Shown: positions 1-7,115, counted from the stretch's first letter. The stretch is DNA of 8,596 nt from Desulfobulbus sp. (GCA_028684915.1 JAQUEZ010000251.1:1-8596), one strand, 5' to 3'. A program made the numbers and translations. Notes: generated from the sequence alone by a model not told the origin.

Positions 1-591
1 GTTCATGGGGCAGTTGAGATAATCGCCCGGCCCCTCGTCATACCAGCGAGACTTACGAAAGACGATATTCCAACCCAGGCTGTCTGTGTCGATAATCGGT
101 GCAATAGCGTCATAAAAAGCGAGGTGATCGCCACCGGTCAGGCGCTGCAGGTGCTCGGCCAGGGAACCGGTTAAAAGCGGTCCAGCGGCGAGGATGACCG
201 GACCATCGCTTACCTCTGGAATTTCCGTGACCTCCTGCCGACAAATGGTGATTAGGGGATGCTGTTCGATCGCCTCGGTCATCCCCTGGGCAAAGAGTTG
301 TCGATCCACAGCCAGAGCGGTCCCTGCGGGAACAGCTGTGGCATCGGCAGTACGCATAATCAACGATCCAAGGCATCGCATCTCCTCTTTCAACAGGCCA
401 GCCGCCGTATCCGGGGCATTGGAGCGCAGTGAGTTGGAGCAGACCAGCTCGCCTAAAAGGGGTAGCTCATGGGCCGGGCTGTAGCGCTGTGGTTTCATCT
501 CATAAAGGCACACCGGCACGCCGCGCTCCGCAACCTGCCAGGCAGCCTCGCATCCGGACAATCCGCCGCCAATTATTGTTACCTTTGTCAT
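1..591 (-). CDS. trmFO: TrmFO, folate/FAD-dependent tRNA (uracil-54-C5)-methyltransferase, 5' part only
   Basis: The first 197 codons are present and the frame runs off the left edge, so the C-terminal half is missing from the window, not necessarily from the genome. The family makes 5-methyluridine at position 54 of the tRNA T-loop, taking carbon from methylene-tetrahydrofolate and electrons from FADH2. Visible marks are the N-terminal FAD Rossmann loop GGGLSG (residues 8-13), LYEMKP (29-34), the family signature [10 protein letters not shown] (48-57) containing the conserved Cys51, GLLKEEMR (65-72), VPAG near 88-91 and YLNCPMN at the edge. Two ATGs stand in tandem at 594 and 591. The Shine-Dalgarno-like GGAGAG at 595-600 abuts the first and gives better spacing to the second, so 591 is preferred. 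It follows ahcY on the same strand but a strong terminator lies between them, so it probably does not simply share the metK-ahcY transcript. Confidence 0.95.
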   Translation of the reverse strand, partial: MTKVTIIGGGLSGCEAAWQVAERGVPVCLYEMKPQRYSPAHELPLLGELVCSNSLRSNAPDTAAGLLKEEMRCLGSLIMRTADATAVPAGTALAVDRQLFAQGMTEAIEQHPLITICRQEVTEIPEVSDGPVILAAGPLLTGSLAEHLQRLTGGDHLAFYDAIAPIIDTDSLGWNIVFRKSRWYDEGPGDYLNCPMN

Positions 592-603
592 CATCTCTCC
601 CAT

Positions 604-638
604 AAAAAAGGGCAGAGCGACCTCTGGTCACCCTGCCC
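604..638 (-). terminator. Intrinsic terminator after ahcY, directly upstream of trmFO
   Basis: Read on the minus strand, GGGCAG-GGT-GACC-AGA-GGTC-GCT-CTGCCC forms a continuous 13-bp stem with an AGA triloop; the middle three pairs are U·G, G-C and G·U. It is followed at once by six Ts (604-609). The hairpin begins 25 bases after the ahcY stop codon, as expected for the end of the metK-ahcY transcript. The T-run ends only about 10 bases before the trmFO start and abuts its ribosome binding site. Confidence 0.9.
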
Positions 639-662
639 CTGATAGCATACGTTCAGTTACGA

Positions 663-1949
663 CTAATAGCGGTAATGCTCTGGCTTGAAAGGACCGTTGC
701 TCTCAACCCCGATATATTCGGCCTGCTCCGGGGTCAACTGGGTAAGCTTGACGCCGATCTTGGCCAGATGCAAGCGGGCCACCTTCTCGTCGAGTTTTTT
801 CGGCAGGAAGTAGACCTTGTTTTCATAGGCCGCCCCGTTATTCCACAACTCCATCTGCGCCAACACCTGGTTGGTGAAGGAGTTACTCATGACAAAGCTC
901 GGATGGCCAGTGGCGCAGCCCAGATTGACCAGACGCCCCTCAGCAAGCACGATCAACCGTTTGCCATCCGGGAAGATCACATGATCCACCTGGGGCTTGA
1001 TGTTTTCCCATGGCAAATTGCGGATACCGGCAATATCAATCTCTGAGTCAAAGTGGCCGATATTGCAGACAATAGCCTGGTTGGGCATGGCCTCCATGTG
1101 GGTACGGGTAATAACTTTCAGGTTACCGGTACAGGTGACGAAGATGTTGCCCTGAGGAGCTGCATCTTCCATGGTCACCACGCGATAGCCCTCCATAGCG
1201 GCCTGAAGCGCGCAGATGGGATCGATCTCGGTAACGAGTACCGTGGCGCCCATACCCCGCAGGGCCTGGGCACAGCCCTTGCCGACATCACCATAACCGA
1301 CGACAACAGCGATTTTACCGGCAACCATCACGTCGGTGCCCCGTTTGATGCCGTCTATCAACGACTCGCGGCAGCCGTAAAGATTGTCGAACTTCGATTT
1401 GGTCACCGAATCGTTCACGTTAAACGCTGGAGCCATCAACTTACCCTGCTTAGTCATCTCGTAAAGACGGTGCACACCGGTGGTGGTCTCTTCAGAGATA
1501 CCGCGAATATCCTTCATCAACTCCGGATATTTCTGGTGCAGGATCAGGGTCAAGTCGCCACCGTCATCGAGGATCATGTTCGGCCGCCAGTTGTCCGGGC
1601 CAAAGATGGTCTGGTCGATGCACCACCAAAATTCTTCCTCGTTCTCGCCTTTCCAAGCGAAGGTGGGAATACCGGCGGCAGCCATGGCCGATGCGGCATG
1701 ATCCTGGGTGGAAAAAATATTACACGACGACCAGCGCAGTTCGGCGCCAAGGTGGACCAAGGTCTCCATCAACACCGCGGTCTGGATGGTCATGTGCAGG
1801 CAACCGGCAATGCGGGCGCCGGCAAGGGGCTGGCTGGTACCGAATTCCTCGCGCAGCGCCATCAGGCCCGGCATCTCGGTTTCAGCGATGGCGATTTCTT
1901 TACGCCCCCATTCGGCCAGGCCCATATCGGCAACTTTATAATCACTCAT
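663..1949 (-). CDS. ahcY: S-adenosylhomocysteinase (adenosylhomocysteinase)
   Basis: This cytoplasmic NAD-dependent enzyme reversibly splits S-adenosylhomocysteine into homocysteine and adenosine, removing the inhibitor that SAM-dependent methylation leaves behind. The 428-residue length fits the short bacterial/eukaryotic-length form. Motifs in order are CLHMT (50-54), the substrate-binding LDDGGD (127-132), EETTTG (153-158), [20 protein letters not shown] (177-196) with the expected Lys184, Asp188, Asn189 and Cys193, the NAD loop GYGDVGKG (218-225), [11 protein letters not shown] (295-305), GHPSFVMS (348-355), and the C-terminal KPEHYRY whose Lys and Tyr close over NAD. The start has a good AGGAG six bases upstream. 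It lies 42 bases after metK with no terminator in the gap, so the two are almost certainly co-transcribed. All key residues appear intact. Confidence 0.98.
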   Translation of the reverse strand: MSDYKVADMGLAEWGRKEIAIAETEMPGLMALREEFGTSQPLAGARIAGCLHMTIQTAVLMETLVHLGAELRWSSCNIFSTQDHAASAMAAAGIPTFAWKGENEEEFWWCIDQTIFGPDNWRPNMILDDGGDLTLILHQKYPELMKDIRGISEETTTGVHRLYEMTKQGKLMAPAFNVNDSVTKSKFDNLYGCRESLIDGIKRGTDVMVAGKIAVVVGYGDVGKGCAQALRGMGATVLVTEIDPICALQAAMEGYRVVTMEDAAPQGNIFVTCTGNLKVITRTHMEAMPNQAIVCNIGHFDSEIDIAGIRNLPWENIKPQVDHVIFPDGKRLIVLAEGRLVNLGCATGHPSFVMSNSFTNQVLAQMELWNNGAAYENKVYFLPKKLDEKVARLHLAKIGVKLTQLTPEQAEYIGVESNGPFKPEHYRY

Positions 1950-1991
1950 GTATTACTCCTCTCTGCCCTATTCCAGGGAAAAAACATCAAC

Positions 1992-3155
1992 TTATAAACC
2001 AGCAGCGTCCCGCAGGGCCTCGACCTTGTCGGTCCGCTCCCAGGTAAACTCCGGCAACTCCCGACCAAAATGGCCGTAGGCCGCGGTCTTGTGATAAATG
2101 GGCCGCAACAGATCCAACTGCAGGATAATAGCCTTGGGCCGCAGGTCGAAAACCTGGTCAACCACCTGGACCAACCGCTCCTCGGATATCTTCCCGGTAC
2201 CAAAGGTCTTGACGTTGATCGAGACCGGTCGAGAAATACCGATAGCATAGGCAACCTGGACCTCGACCTCGGTGGCTAACCCGGCGGCAACAATATTCTT
2301 GGCCACATAACGCCCCATGTAGGAAGAAGAACGGTCGACCTTGGAGGGATCCTTGCCGGAAAAAGCGCCACCACCATGAGAGCCACGTCCGCCATAGGAG
2401 TCAACAATGATTTTACGTCCGGTTACGCCGCAGTCACCCACCGGGCCACCGATAACAAAGCGTCCGGTAGGATTGATGTAAAATTTGGTCTGGTTGTCGA
2501 TCATTCCCGCTGGCAGCACCGGTTTGATGATCTCCTCCATGACCCCTTCCTTCAGGGTTTCGTAACTGACATCCGGGCTGTGCTGGGTGGAAAGGACCAC
2601 CGCTTCGATCCGTTTGGCCACATTATCCACATACTGGATTGTCACCTGACTCTTGGCATCGGGCCGCAGCCAGGAAAGCTTGCCCGACTTGCGCACATCG
2701 GCCTGTTGCTTGGTGAGGCGATGGGCATAGGTAATCGGCATGGGCATGAGTACACGAGTTTCGTCGCAGGCATAGCCAAACATCAGCCCCTGGTCGCCAG
2801 CCCCCTGGTCCAGGTCCATCCCGCTACCTTCATCAACACCCAAGGCAATATCAGAGGACTGCTTATCGATGCTGGTCAGAACTGCACAAGACTGCCAGTC
2901 AAAGCCCATATCTGAAGAGTTATAGCCGATCTCACGAATGGTCTCACGAACGATGTGTGGCATATCCACCCAGGCGGAGGTTGTGATCTCGCCTGCGATC
3001 ATGGCCATGCCGGTGGTCACCAGACTCTCACAGGCGACACGGGCGTGTTTATCCTGAGTGAGAATGGCATCAAGGATGGCATCTGAGATCTGATCGGCAA
3101 CCTTGTCGGGATGCCCCTCGGAGACCGATTCCGAGGTGAAAAGATGTGTAGACAT
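1992..3155 (-). CDS. metK: S-adenosylmethionine synthetase (methionine adenosyltransferase)
   Basis: MetK makes SAM from methionine and ATP, releasing phosphate and pyrophosphate; it acts in the cytoplasm as a dimer or tetramer. At 387 residues it has the normal bacterial length. Recognisable motifs are [20 protein letters not shown] (7-26) with ATP-contacting His15 and metal-binding Asp17, [12 protein letters not shown] (118-129), the P-loop-like GGGAFSGKD (261-269), SYMGRY near 278-283, and [10 protein letters not shown] (356-365). The start codon follows AAGGAGA with five-base spacing; that binding site lies within two possible small hairpins. It is the first gene of metK-ahcY, a functional pair in which one enzyme makes the methyl donor and the other clears the by-product. 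I recognise no SAM or SAH riboswitch in the upstream region. Confidence 0.98.
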   Translation of the reverse strand: MSTHLFTSESVSEGHPDKVADQISDAILDAILTQDKHARVACESLVTTGMAMIAGEITTSAWVDMPHIVRETIREIGYNSSDMGFDWQSCAVLTSIDKQSSDIALGVDEGSGMDLDQGAGDQGLMFGYACDETRVLMPMPITYAHRLTKQQADVRKSGKLSWLRPDAKSQVTIQYVDNVAKRIEAVVLSTQHSPDVSYETLKEGVMEEIIKPVLPAGMIDNQTKFYINPTGRFVIGGPVGDCGVTGRKIIVDSYGGRGSHGGGAFSGKDPSKVDRSSSYMGRYVAKNIVAAGLATEVEVQVAYAIGISRPVSINVKTFGTGKISEERLVQVVDQVFDLRPKAIILQLDLLRPIYHKTAAYGHFGRELPEFTWERTDKVEALRDAAGL

Positions 3156-3173
3156 ACAAGTCTCCTTGTGGAG
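3156..3173 (-). promoter_or_regulatory. Two competing hairpins over the metK ribosome binding site
   Basis: On the minus strand the bases just before the metK ATG can pair in two exclusive ways. CTCC-ACAA-GGAG (3173 to 3162) hides the Shine-Dalgarno GGAG in a 4-bp stem. ACAAG-GAGA-CTTGT (3169 to 3156) is a 5-bp stem with a GNRA-type loop that ends exactly at the start codon. The pairing is read directly from the sequence; a regulatory role is inference, and such short stems can arise by chance. Confidence 0.35.
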
Positions 3174-3192
3174 GAAAAAGAAAACAGCAATA

Positions 3193-3206
3193 CGGCCCCC
3201 AGGCCG
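3193..3206 (-). repeat. GC-rich hairpin in the metK leader
   Basis: CGGCC and GGCCG flank a four-base loop, giving a 5-bp all-GC stem 38 to 51 bases before the metK start. On the minus strand a T-rich but interrupted stretch follows, so it is not a clean terminator. On the plus strand As follow, so it is not a plus-strand terminator. It could be a pause site or attenuator part, or have no role. Confidence 0.35.
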
Positions 3207-3263
3207 AAAAAATCAGTAGGTGGCAATCCGGTTTGTACCTCGAAAACGAAGAGCAGCCAGGGT

Positions 3264-3290
3264 TTGACAATCGGAAAAAGAATATATAAA
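3264..3290 (+). promoter_or_regulatory. Candidate plus-strand promoter facing the small membrane-protein ORF
   Basis: TTGACA (3264-3269) is a perfect -35 box. The -10 is either TATAAA (3285-3290) at a short 15-base spacing or the weaker TAAATA (3287-3292) at 17. It would fire rightward toward the ORF at 3436, leaving a leader of about 130 to 140 bases, and overlaps the metK promoter candidate back to back. Confidence 0.3.
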
Positions 3291-3315
3291 TACTAAACCT
3301 ACCACAACAATTCAA
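3281..3315 (-). promoter_or_regulatory. Candidate sigma-70-type promoter for metK-ahcY
   Basis: Two overlapping readings exist on the minus strand: TTGTTG (3310-3305) with TATATT (3286-3281) at 18-base spacing, or TTGAAT (3315-3310) with TATTTA (3292-3287) at 17. Either would give a leader of roughly 110 to 130 bases before metK. This AT-rich core also holds the -10 candidate for the opposite strand. The boxes are only moderate matches. Confidence 0.35.
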
Positions 3316-3435
3316 CGGAAATGGCACCCTGACCGGGCGTGTGGATATCTTTCCTCTCACCAGGGCCTGTTGTAGACTAGTCCCTCTCACTCCGGCTCGG
3401 ATTCCCTGCAACTAGCCACTTTGGAACCTCTGGCC

Positions 3436-3666
3436 ATGCATCTTCTTCGCCGCGGATTTTACCTTCTGATCGGGTTCACCTTTCCTGGCTTCTGGGTGCT
3501 GCACGCCTCCGGCTTCATCGCCGTTCTCTACAGACCGCTCCAACTGCTTTTTCACACCAAGGCAGTTGGCTGGCCCGCCCTGATCACAGCAAGCCTTCTC
3601 TACCTTGGGGTGATTGTTGGTTTCGAGGCTCTCCGCTATTTCCTGGTCAGGCTCAACCGTGAATAG
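3436..3666 (+). CDS. Putative small two-helix membrane protein, function unknown
   Basis: This 76-residue ORF reads MHLLRRGFYLLIGF and ends VRLNRE. It has a short basic N-terminus, a hydrophobic stretch around residues 8-30, a polar hinge (about 31-45), a second hydrophobic stretch around 46-64, and a charged tail, as expected for a two-helix inner-membrane protein. Its codons favour C or G at third positions like its neighbours. An in-frame TTG at 3421 would add five residues (MEPLA); neither start has a clear ribosome binding site, which weakens the call. It is the only plausible plus-strand gene. Its last 14 bases overlap the 3' end of fabL tail to tail, and it diverges from metK. I recognise no family. 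It could be a chance ORF; the hydrophobic pattern and a perfect -35 box upstream argue for it. Confidence 0.5.
   Translation: MHLLRRGFYLLIGFTFPGFWVLHASGFIAVLYRPLQLLFHTKAVGWPALITASLLYLGVIVGFEALRYFLVRLNRE
3540..3569. repeat. 8-bp perfect inverted repeat inside the small ORF, beyond the fabL stop
   Basis: CCAACTGC (3540-3547) and GCAGTTGG (3562-3569) flank a 14-base loop. On the minus strand it lies 84 to 113 bases past the fabL stop codon. No T-run follows on the minus strand, so it is not an ordinary intrinsic terminator. It might protect the fabL mRNA 3' end, or be incidental. Confidence 0.4.
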
Positions 3667-4405
3667 CGTACCCACCGTCCACGACCAAAGTATGTCCATG
3701 GACCATGCCCGCCATCTCGCTGCAGAGAAAAAGAACCATATCAGCCACATCCGACGGCACGGCCAACCGCCCCAAGGGCGTGCGCTCCATGGCGGCGGCA
3801 ATAATTTCCGCCCGATTGGGAAATTTTTTCAGAGCATCGGTCTCAACCACACCAGCACTCACCGTGTTGACGGTAATCCCTTTGGGCCCCAATTCCACCG
3901 CCAGATGGCGGACCAGAGATTCCAAGGCTGCCTTGGAGGCCCCAACCACGGTGTAATTCGGTACCGCCCGAACAGCTCCGATGGAAGAAATGGCAACAAT
4001 TCTCCCCCCTGAACGCATCATCGGCAAGGCCTGCTGGGTTATCAACATCAGAGCACGGGCATTGATATTGACCGCCCAATCCCAGTGCCGTCCCTTCAGT
4101 TCCTCCACCGGTTTGAGTACTCCAGAGGCTGCATTGGAAACCACGATATCCAATCGCTCATAGCGGTTGCGGATTTCTACAAACATGCCGTTGATGCTTT
4201 CCTCCTCGGCGAGATTGGCGCGCAAAGCCATACATCGTCCCCCCTGCGCCTCAATTTCCGCAACCACTTCACTGGCATTGGTGCGATGACGCACATAGTT
4301 GACCACGACCTCTGCCCCCTGCGCCGCCAGTCGCTGGGCGACAGCTTTGCCGATGCCGCGTGACCCACCGGTCACCAACGCAACTTTTCCATCTAAGTTG
4401 ATCAT
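3653..4405 (-). CDS. fabL: FabL-type enoyl-[acyl-carrier-protein] reductase (NADPH), SDR family
   Basis: Enoyl-ACP reductases perform the last reduction of each fatty-acid elongation cycle, turning trans-2-enoyl-ACP into acyl-ACP. This 250-residue short-chain dehydrogenase resembles Bacillus subtilis FabL along its length as I recall that sequence: TGGSRGIGK cofactor loop (12-20), NAASGVL (91-97), HWDWAVNINA (107-116), NYTVVGASKAAL (150-161), ETDALKKFPNR (188-198) and the C-terminal VVDGG. Tyr151 and Lys158 are six residues apart, the enoyl-reductase spacing, where ordinary SDRs such as FabG have three. An Arg after the loop and the RHR near 39-41 are compatible with NADPH. The frame stays open 25 codons upstream, but ATG 4405 has AAAGGAGA at ideal spacing and begins at the family's usual N-terminus. 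It follows the DUF362 gene by 79 bases on the same strand. A different SDR specificity is possible but less likely. Confidence 0.85.
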   Translation of the reverse strand: MINLDGKVALVTGGSRGIGKAVAQRLAAQGAEVVVNYVRHRTNASEVVAEIEAQGGRCMALRANLAEEESINGMFVEIRNRYERLDIVVSNAASGVLKPVEELKGRHWDWAVNINARALMLITQQALPMMRSGGRIVAISSIGAVRAVPNYTVVGASKAALESLVRHLAVELGPKGITVNTVSAGVVETDALKKFPNRAEIIAAAMERTPLGRLAVPSDVADMVLFLCSEMAGMVHGHTLVVDGGYAIHG

Positions 4406-4484
4406 TCTTTCTCCTTTGTACAGGTCCGGCCCATGCTTTGGCCCCAGAAAATATGATAAAGAGGGGGAACGGAAACACACCCCG

Positions 4485-5420
4485 CTATCGATTTCGAGAA
4501 TCTATCACTCGTTGTATTGAACTTTTGACAAAACGAAGCGGGTTAAAACGTACCGGGATCAGTTCATCCAGCACAAGAAAACCCTCAGCGTTCAAAGTAG
4601 TGGGATCGTCATGGGTAAAAAACAATTCTTCCGCTCCAGTCCCGCGAAGTCCAACTCCACGGGCAGCCACCCATAAGGGGCATGTCTGGGGATCAACACC
4701 AAGGATGGCCAAGAGCCCGGTGTCAACAGCAACCGGATTTATACCGCCAGCCAGCAGGCCCAGAGAGTACCGTTCACCGTGAATCGGCCCGGTCCCATGC
4801 ATTGCCTCCACGCCATCTACAAGGGAATAACCGGAAGGCAGAACGGAAAGTAGCTCGACTAACAGATGGGCAAAATGCCCCTGTGGCCCACCATGCACCA
4901 TATGCCACCAAGGTTTATGCAAGCCGGAAATACAACCAAAGTAATTTTTAACTGCCAGGGTGAGCCGCATCTGCGAGTGGGCTTTTACCTTGGGCAAGTT
5001 TATCAAATAATCACATTCCATAACTGGCCTTGCAATACGGGCCCTTTGACCACTGGGCAAGTCGACGGGCAGGTGCTGTCCAAATTCCGCGATGCGCACG
5101 CCCAGGTGTTCGAGCTCCGATAAAATGCCGATCTTACGCAACACCGACCTGGCCGTGCCAAAGGCGGGTGAATCACCGACCGCCACCCTGGCCCCTAGTT
5201 CGATAAAAAACCGGGCCACGGCAAGAATGACCTGCCTGTTGGTACAGGCGAGTCGGCCGTTAGTGGCGGTTATCAGATTTGGTTTGAGTAGAATAGAAGA
5301 CGAGCGGCATTTGTCGGCAAAAAACTCACAGGATAAAAGCCGGACAATAATCGTCTCAAAAGAATGGCCTCCATAGCACGGCTGGGCACAGAGAGCAACA
5401 CGGGTATCAAGACACTGCAT
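4485..5420 (-). CDS. DUF362 family protein, function unknown
   Basis: The 311-residue protein shows the DUF362 pattern: RVALC near the N-terminus (7-11), the core LLKPNLI (44-50), VGDSP (81-85), DYLINLPKVKAH (137-148), VKNYFGCISGLHK (157-169), SLVDGVEAMHGTGP (199-212) and INPVAVDT (227-234). DUF362 proteins are often found in anaerobes, sometimes fused to a 4Fe-4S ferredoxin domain; no such Cys cluster is visible here, only scattered cysteines. The biochemical role is unknown. The frame could begin at ATG 5450, but that codon lies in the loop of a terminator hairpin and the added residues are read through its T-run; ATG 5420 places the family's usual start four residues later. No good ribosome binding site precedes either. 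It is followed by fabL 79 bases downstream, so co-transcription is likely. Confidence 0.87.
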   Translation of the reverse strand: MQCLDTRVALCAQPCYGGHSFETIIVRLLSCEFFADKCRSSSILLKPNLITATNGRLACTNRQVILAVARFFIELGARVAVGDSPAFGTARSVLRKIGILSELEHLGVRIAEFGQHLPVDLPSGQRARIARPVMECDYLINLPKVKAHSQMRLTLAVKNYFGCISGLHKPWWHMVHGGPQGHFAHLLVELLSVLPSGYSLVDGVEAMHGTGPIHGERYSLGLLAGGINPVAVDTGLLAILGVDPQTCPLWVAARGVGLRGTGAEELFFTHDDPTTLNAEGFLVLDELIPVRFNPLRFVKSSIQRVIDSRNR

Positions 5421-5426
5421 AACTCG

Positions 5427-5464
5427 AAAAAAAACCGGCTTGATCCACATTGAACCAAGCCGGT
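5427..5464 (-). terminator. Strong terminator-like hairpin abutting the DUF362 start
   Basis: On the minus strand ACCGGCTTG (5464-5456) pairs perfectly with CAAGCCGGT (5442-5434). Four more pairs (G·U, U-A, U·G, C-G) extend the stem to 13 bp around an AATGT loop, and eight Ts follow (5427-5434, the last overlapping the stem). This is a textbook intrinsic terminator. It lies about 290 bases after the serA stop and only six bases before the chosen DUF362 start, so it could end serA read-through or act as an attenuator for DUF362-fabL. Confidence 0.85.
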
Positions 5465-5752
5465 AAAGGAGAGAAGAGATGAAGAACTGTTCTTAATCTA
5501 GCACCAAACGTGCCAAATAAAGAGACTATATAACTCAGGAAATAAACTCTGCGATTCTAGTGGGTTATACCCAGAGCCCACGAACAAACGACCAATACAT
5601 GCGGCCCCAAAAGTAAAAATAATAACACCATACGGGGTATCAACGAGAGTTCAATAAAAAATCAGTGCTATATCAACCAATTACAAGAGATTATTTTTTT
5701 AACATATCGTTGAATATAAACATACCTTCTGGATACTTTTTACCCACCAAGC
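5465..5752. other. AT-rich intergenic region between serA and DUF362
   Basis: No ORF with a coding look is present. A short perfect hairpin TGGGT-TAT-ACCCA sits at 5561-5573. No terminator immediately follows the serA stop. Several TTGATA/TTGAAC-like hexamers occur on the minus strand (around 5630-5680), but none pairs with a convincing -10 box, so I do not call a promoter for DUF362-fabL. Confidence 0.5.
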
Positions 5753-6949
5753 TCAGATTCCACGAATCTCAAGGGGAATTACTCGCACCCGCAACACGCC
5801 TTCCTGCTGAGAAATCTTCTCCTGGATATCATCGGAAACAGGTCCGGCGCAGTCGATGATATTGTAGCCGACGGTACCGTTACTCTTATTATTGTAGTTG
5901 ATAATGTTAATTTTTTCGCCACCAAGCAGATTACTGATCATTCCGATCATACCGGGCTGATCACGGTTGATCACCGTCAACCGGGTATGCACCTCAACCG
6001 TAGGAATGGTCTCAATGTTGGGGAAGTTGACACTGTGGACGATATTGCCGTATTCAAGATAGTTTTTCAGTTCACGAACCGCCATGGTGGCACAGTTTTC
6101 CTCCGACTCGGCGGTCGAGGCACCAAGATGGGGTGTCACCAGGATCTTGTCATTACCGAGAAATTTAACTGAAGGAAAATCGGAGATATGGCCACGCAGC
6201 TTACCGCTTTCCAAGGCCGCAAGAACCGCATCTTCATCCACTATCGGCCCACGGGCATAGTTAATCAGCACTGCCCCTTCTTTAATAAACTCGAGAAAAT
6301 CTTTTTGGGTGACGTAACCGCGGGTGTTTTTATTCAACGGCATATGCACGGAGATAAAATCCGCCTCACTCAAGGCCTCTTTGCGGGAACGGGCAAGCGT
6401 GACCTGGGGGTTTAGGTGATGAATATTGTCCAGAGCAGGGAAAGGATCAAAACCGAGCACACGCATACCGTGATCCAAGGCGGCATTGGCCACACCAACA
6501 CCAATCTTGCCGAGCCCGAACACGGCCATGGTTTTGCCGGCCATTTCTTCGCCCTTGAATATTTTCTTACGCGCCTCGACCTCGCGGTTGATTTCATCGT
6601 CGTTCATGCCGGTCAAACCCTGGCAGAACTCGATGCTCTTTTCCACATTTCGCAACCAGATACCCAGGGAAGTATACACCAGCTCCACCACCGCATTGGC
6701 ATTGGCACCTGGGGTATTGAAAACACAGACCCCCTTCTCCGTGGCCTCATCTACAGGAATATTATTCACCCCTGCTCCGGCACGAGCAATAGCTAACAGA
6801 TCCGGATACCCATCCAACTCGATCTTGGTGCTGCGCACCACAATTCCCTCTGGGTTGGCCTCGTCCGCGCTCACTTGGTAGCGGTCGGTGAACAGGGTCA
6901 GGCCCTCTGGGGCAATTGCGTTAATGGTCTTGATGGTAAATTGCTTCAT
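5753..6949 (-). CDS. serA: D-3-phosphoglycerate dehydrogenase with C-terminal ACT domain
   Basis: SerA oxidises 3-phosphoglycerate to 3-phosphohydroxypyruvate with NAD+, the first step of serine synthesis. The 398-residue chain has a substrate-binding lobe (GAGVNNIP, 58-65), a nucleotide domain with VFGLGKIG (143-150) and acidic FDP (167-169), catalytic Arg233 in NYARGPIVDE, catalytic His274 in TPHLGAST, and an ACT domain from about 323 (RLTVINRDQPGMIG) to the end, the likely site of serine feedback. It lacks the extra intervening domain of the roughly 525-residue long form. The acidic residue usually found in the FxxEP loop is not obvious; the loop reads SDFPSVKFLGNDK, which I recall from other SerA proteins of this subfamily. 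An in-frame ORF extends 44 codons upstream, but ATG 6949 has GAGGA at good spacing and the family's N-terminus. It is preceded by a leader of about 175 bases. Confidence 0.95.
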   Translation of the reverse strand: MKQFTIKTINAIAPEGLTLFTDRYQVSADEANPEGIVVRSTKIELDGYPDLLAIARAGAGVNNIPVDEATEKGVCVFNTPGANANAVVELVYTSLGIWLRNVEKSIEFCQGLTGMNDDEINREVEARKKIFKGEEMAGKTMAVFGLGKIGVGVANAALDHGMRVLGFDPFPALDNIHHLNPQVTLARSRKEALSEADFISVHMPLNKNTRGYVTQKDFLEFIKEGAVLINYARGPIVDEDAVLAALESGKLRGHISDFPSVKFLGNDKILVTPHLGASTAESEENCATMAVRELKNYLEYGNIVHSVNFPNIETIPTVEVHTRLTVINRDQPGMIGMISNLLGGEKINIINYNNKSNGTVGYNIIDCAGPVSDDIQEKISQQEGVLRVRVIPLEIRGI

Positions 6950-6962
6950 GGTCTCGTCCTCT

Positions 6963-7043
6963 CTAATATTTAAATAGGGGGAAATACTCGGGGGCCGAAC
7001 AACACTTTCCAGAGGCGTGAAGGGACAACGTGGAGGCAACCAT
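6963..7043 (-). other. Possible 26-codon upstream reading frame in the serA leader
   Basis: ATG 7043 opens a frame reading MVASTLSLHASGKCCSAPEY and on to a TAG at 6963-6965, ending 13 bases before the serA ATG and touching its ribosome binding site. It has four serines and a Cys-Cys pair in 26 residues. No Shine-Dalgarno sequence precedes it and no attenuator hairpin was found. It may be chance. Confidence 0.2.
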
Positions 7044-7115
7044 AAAGTGGCGAGCAACCTTTGGAAAGGACACAACAGCAATACTCAAATCAAATGGGCC
7101 AACCATGAGAAGGCA

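Noticed and set aside
1053..1997. A 314-codon plus-strand ORF and several shorter ones opposite ahcY and metK
   Set aside because: They lie antisense to highly conserved enzymes with intact motifs, show no recognisable domain, and are the usual shadow frames of GC-biased genes.
2376..2915. 179-codon plus-strand ORF opposite metK
   Set aside because: Entirely antisense to metK; His-rich shadow composition without a family signature.
3156..3420. SAM-I, SAM-II or SAH riboswitch upstream of metK
   Set aside because: Short SAM-I-like fragments occur, but the core pairing order is missing and they lie upstream of the best promoter candidate; no SAH consensus was found.
4406..4480. A 25-residue N-terminal extension of FabL from ATG 4480
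   Set aside because: It would be translated through the AAAGGAGA ribosome binding site of ATG 4405, which matches the family's N-terminus.
6950..7081. A 44-residue N-terminal extension of SerA from ATG 7081
   Set aside because: The extension is rich in Pro and Arg with no SerA-like content, and ATG 6949 has a proper ribosome binding site at the family's normal start.
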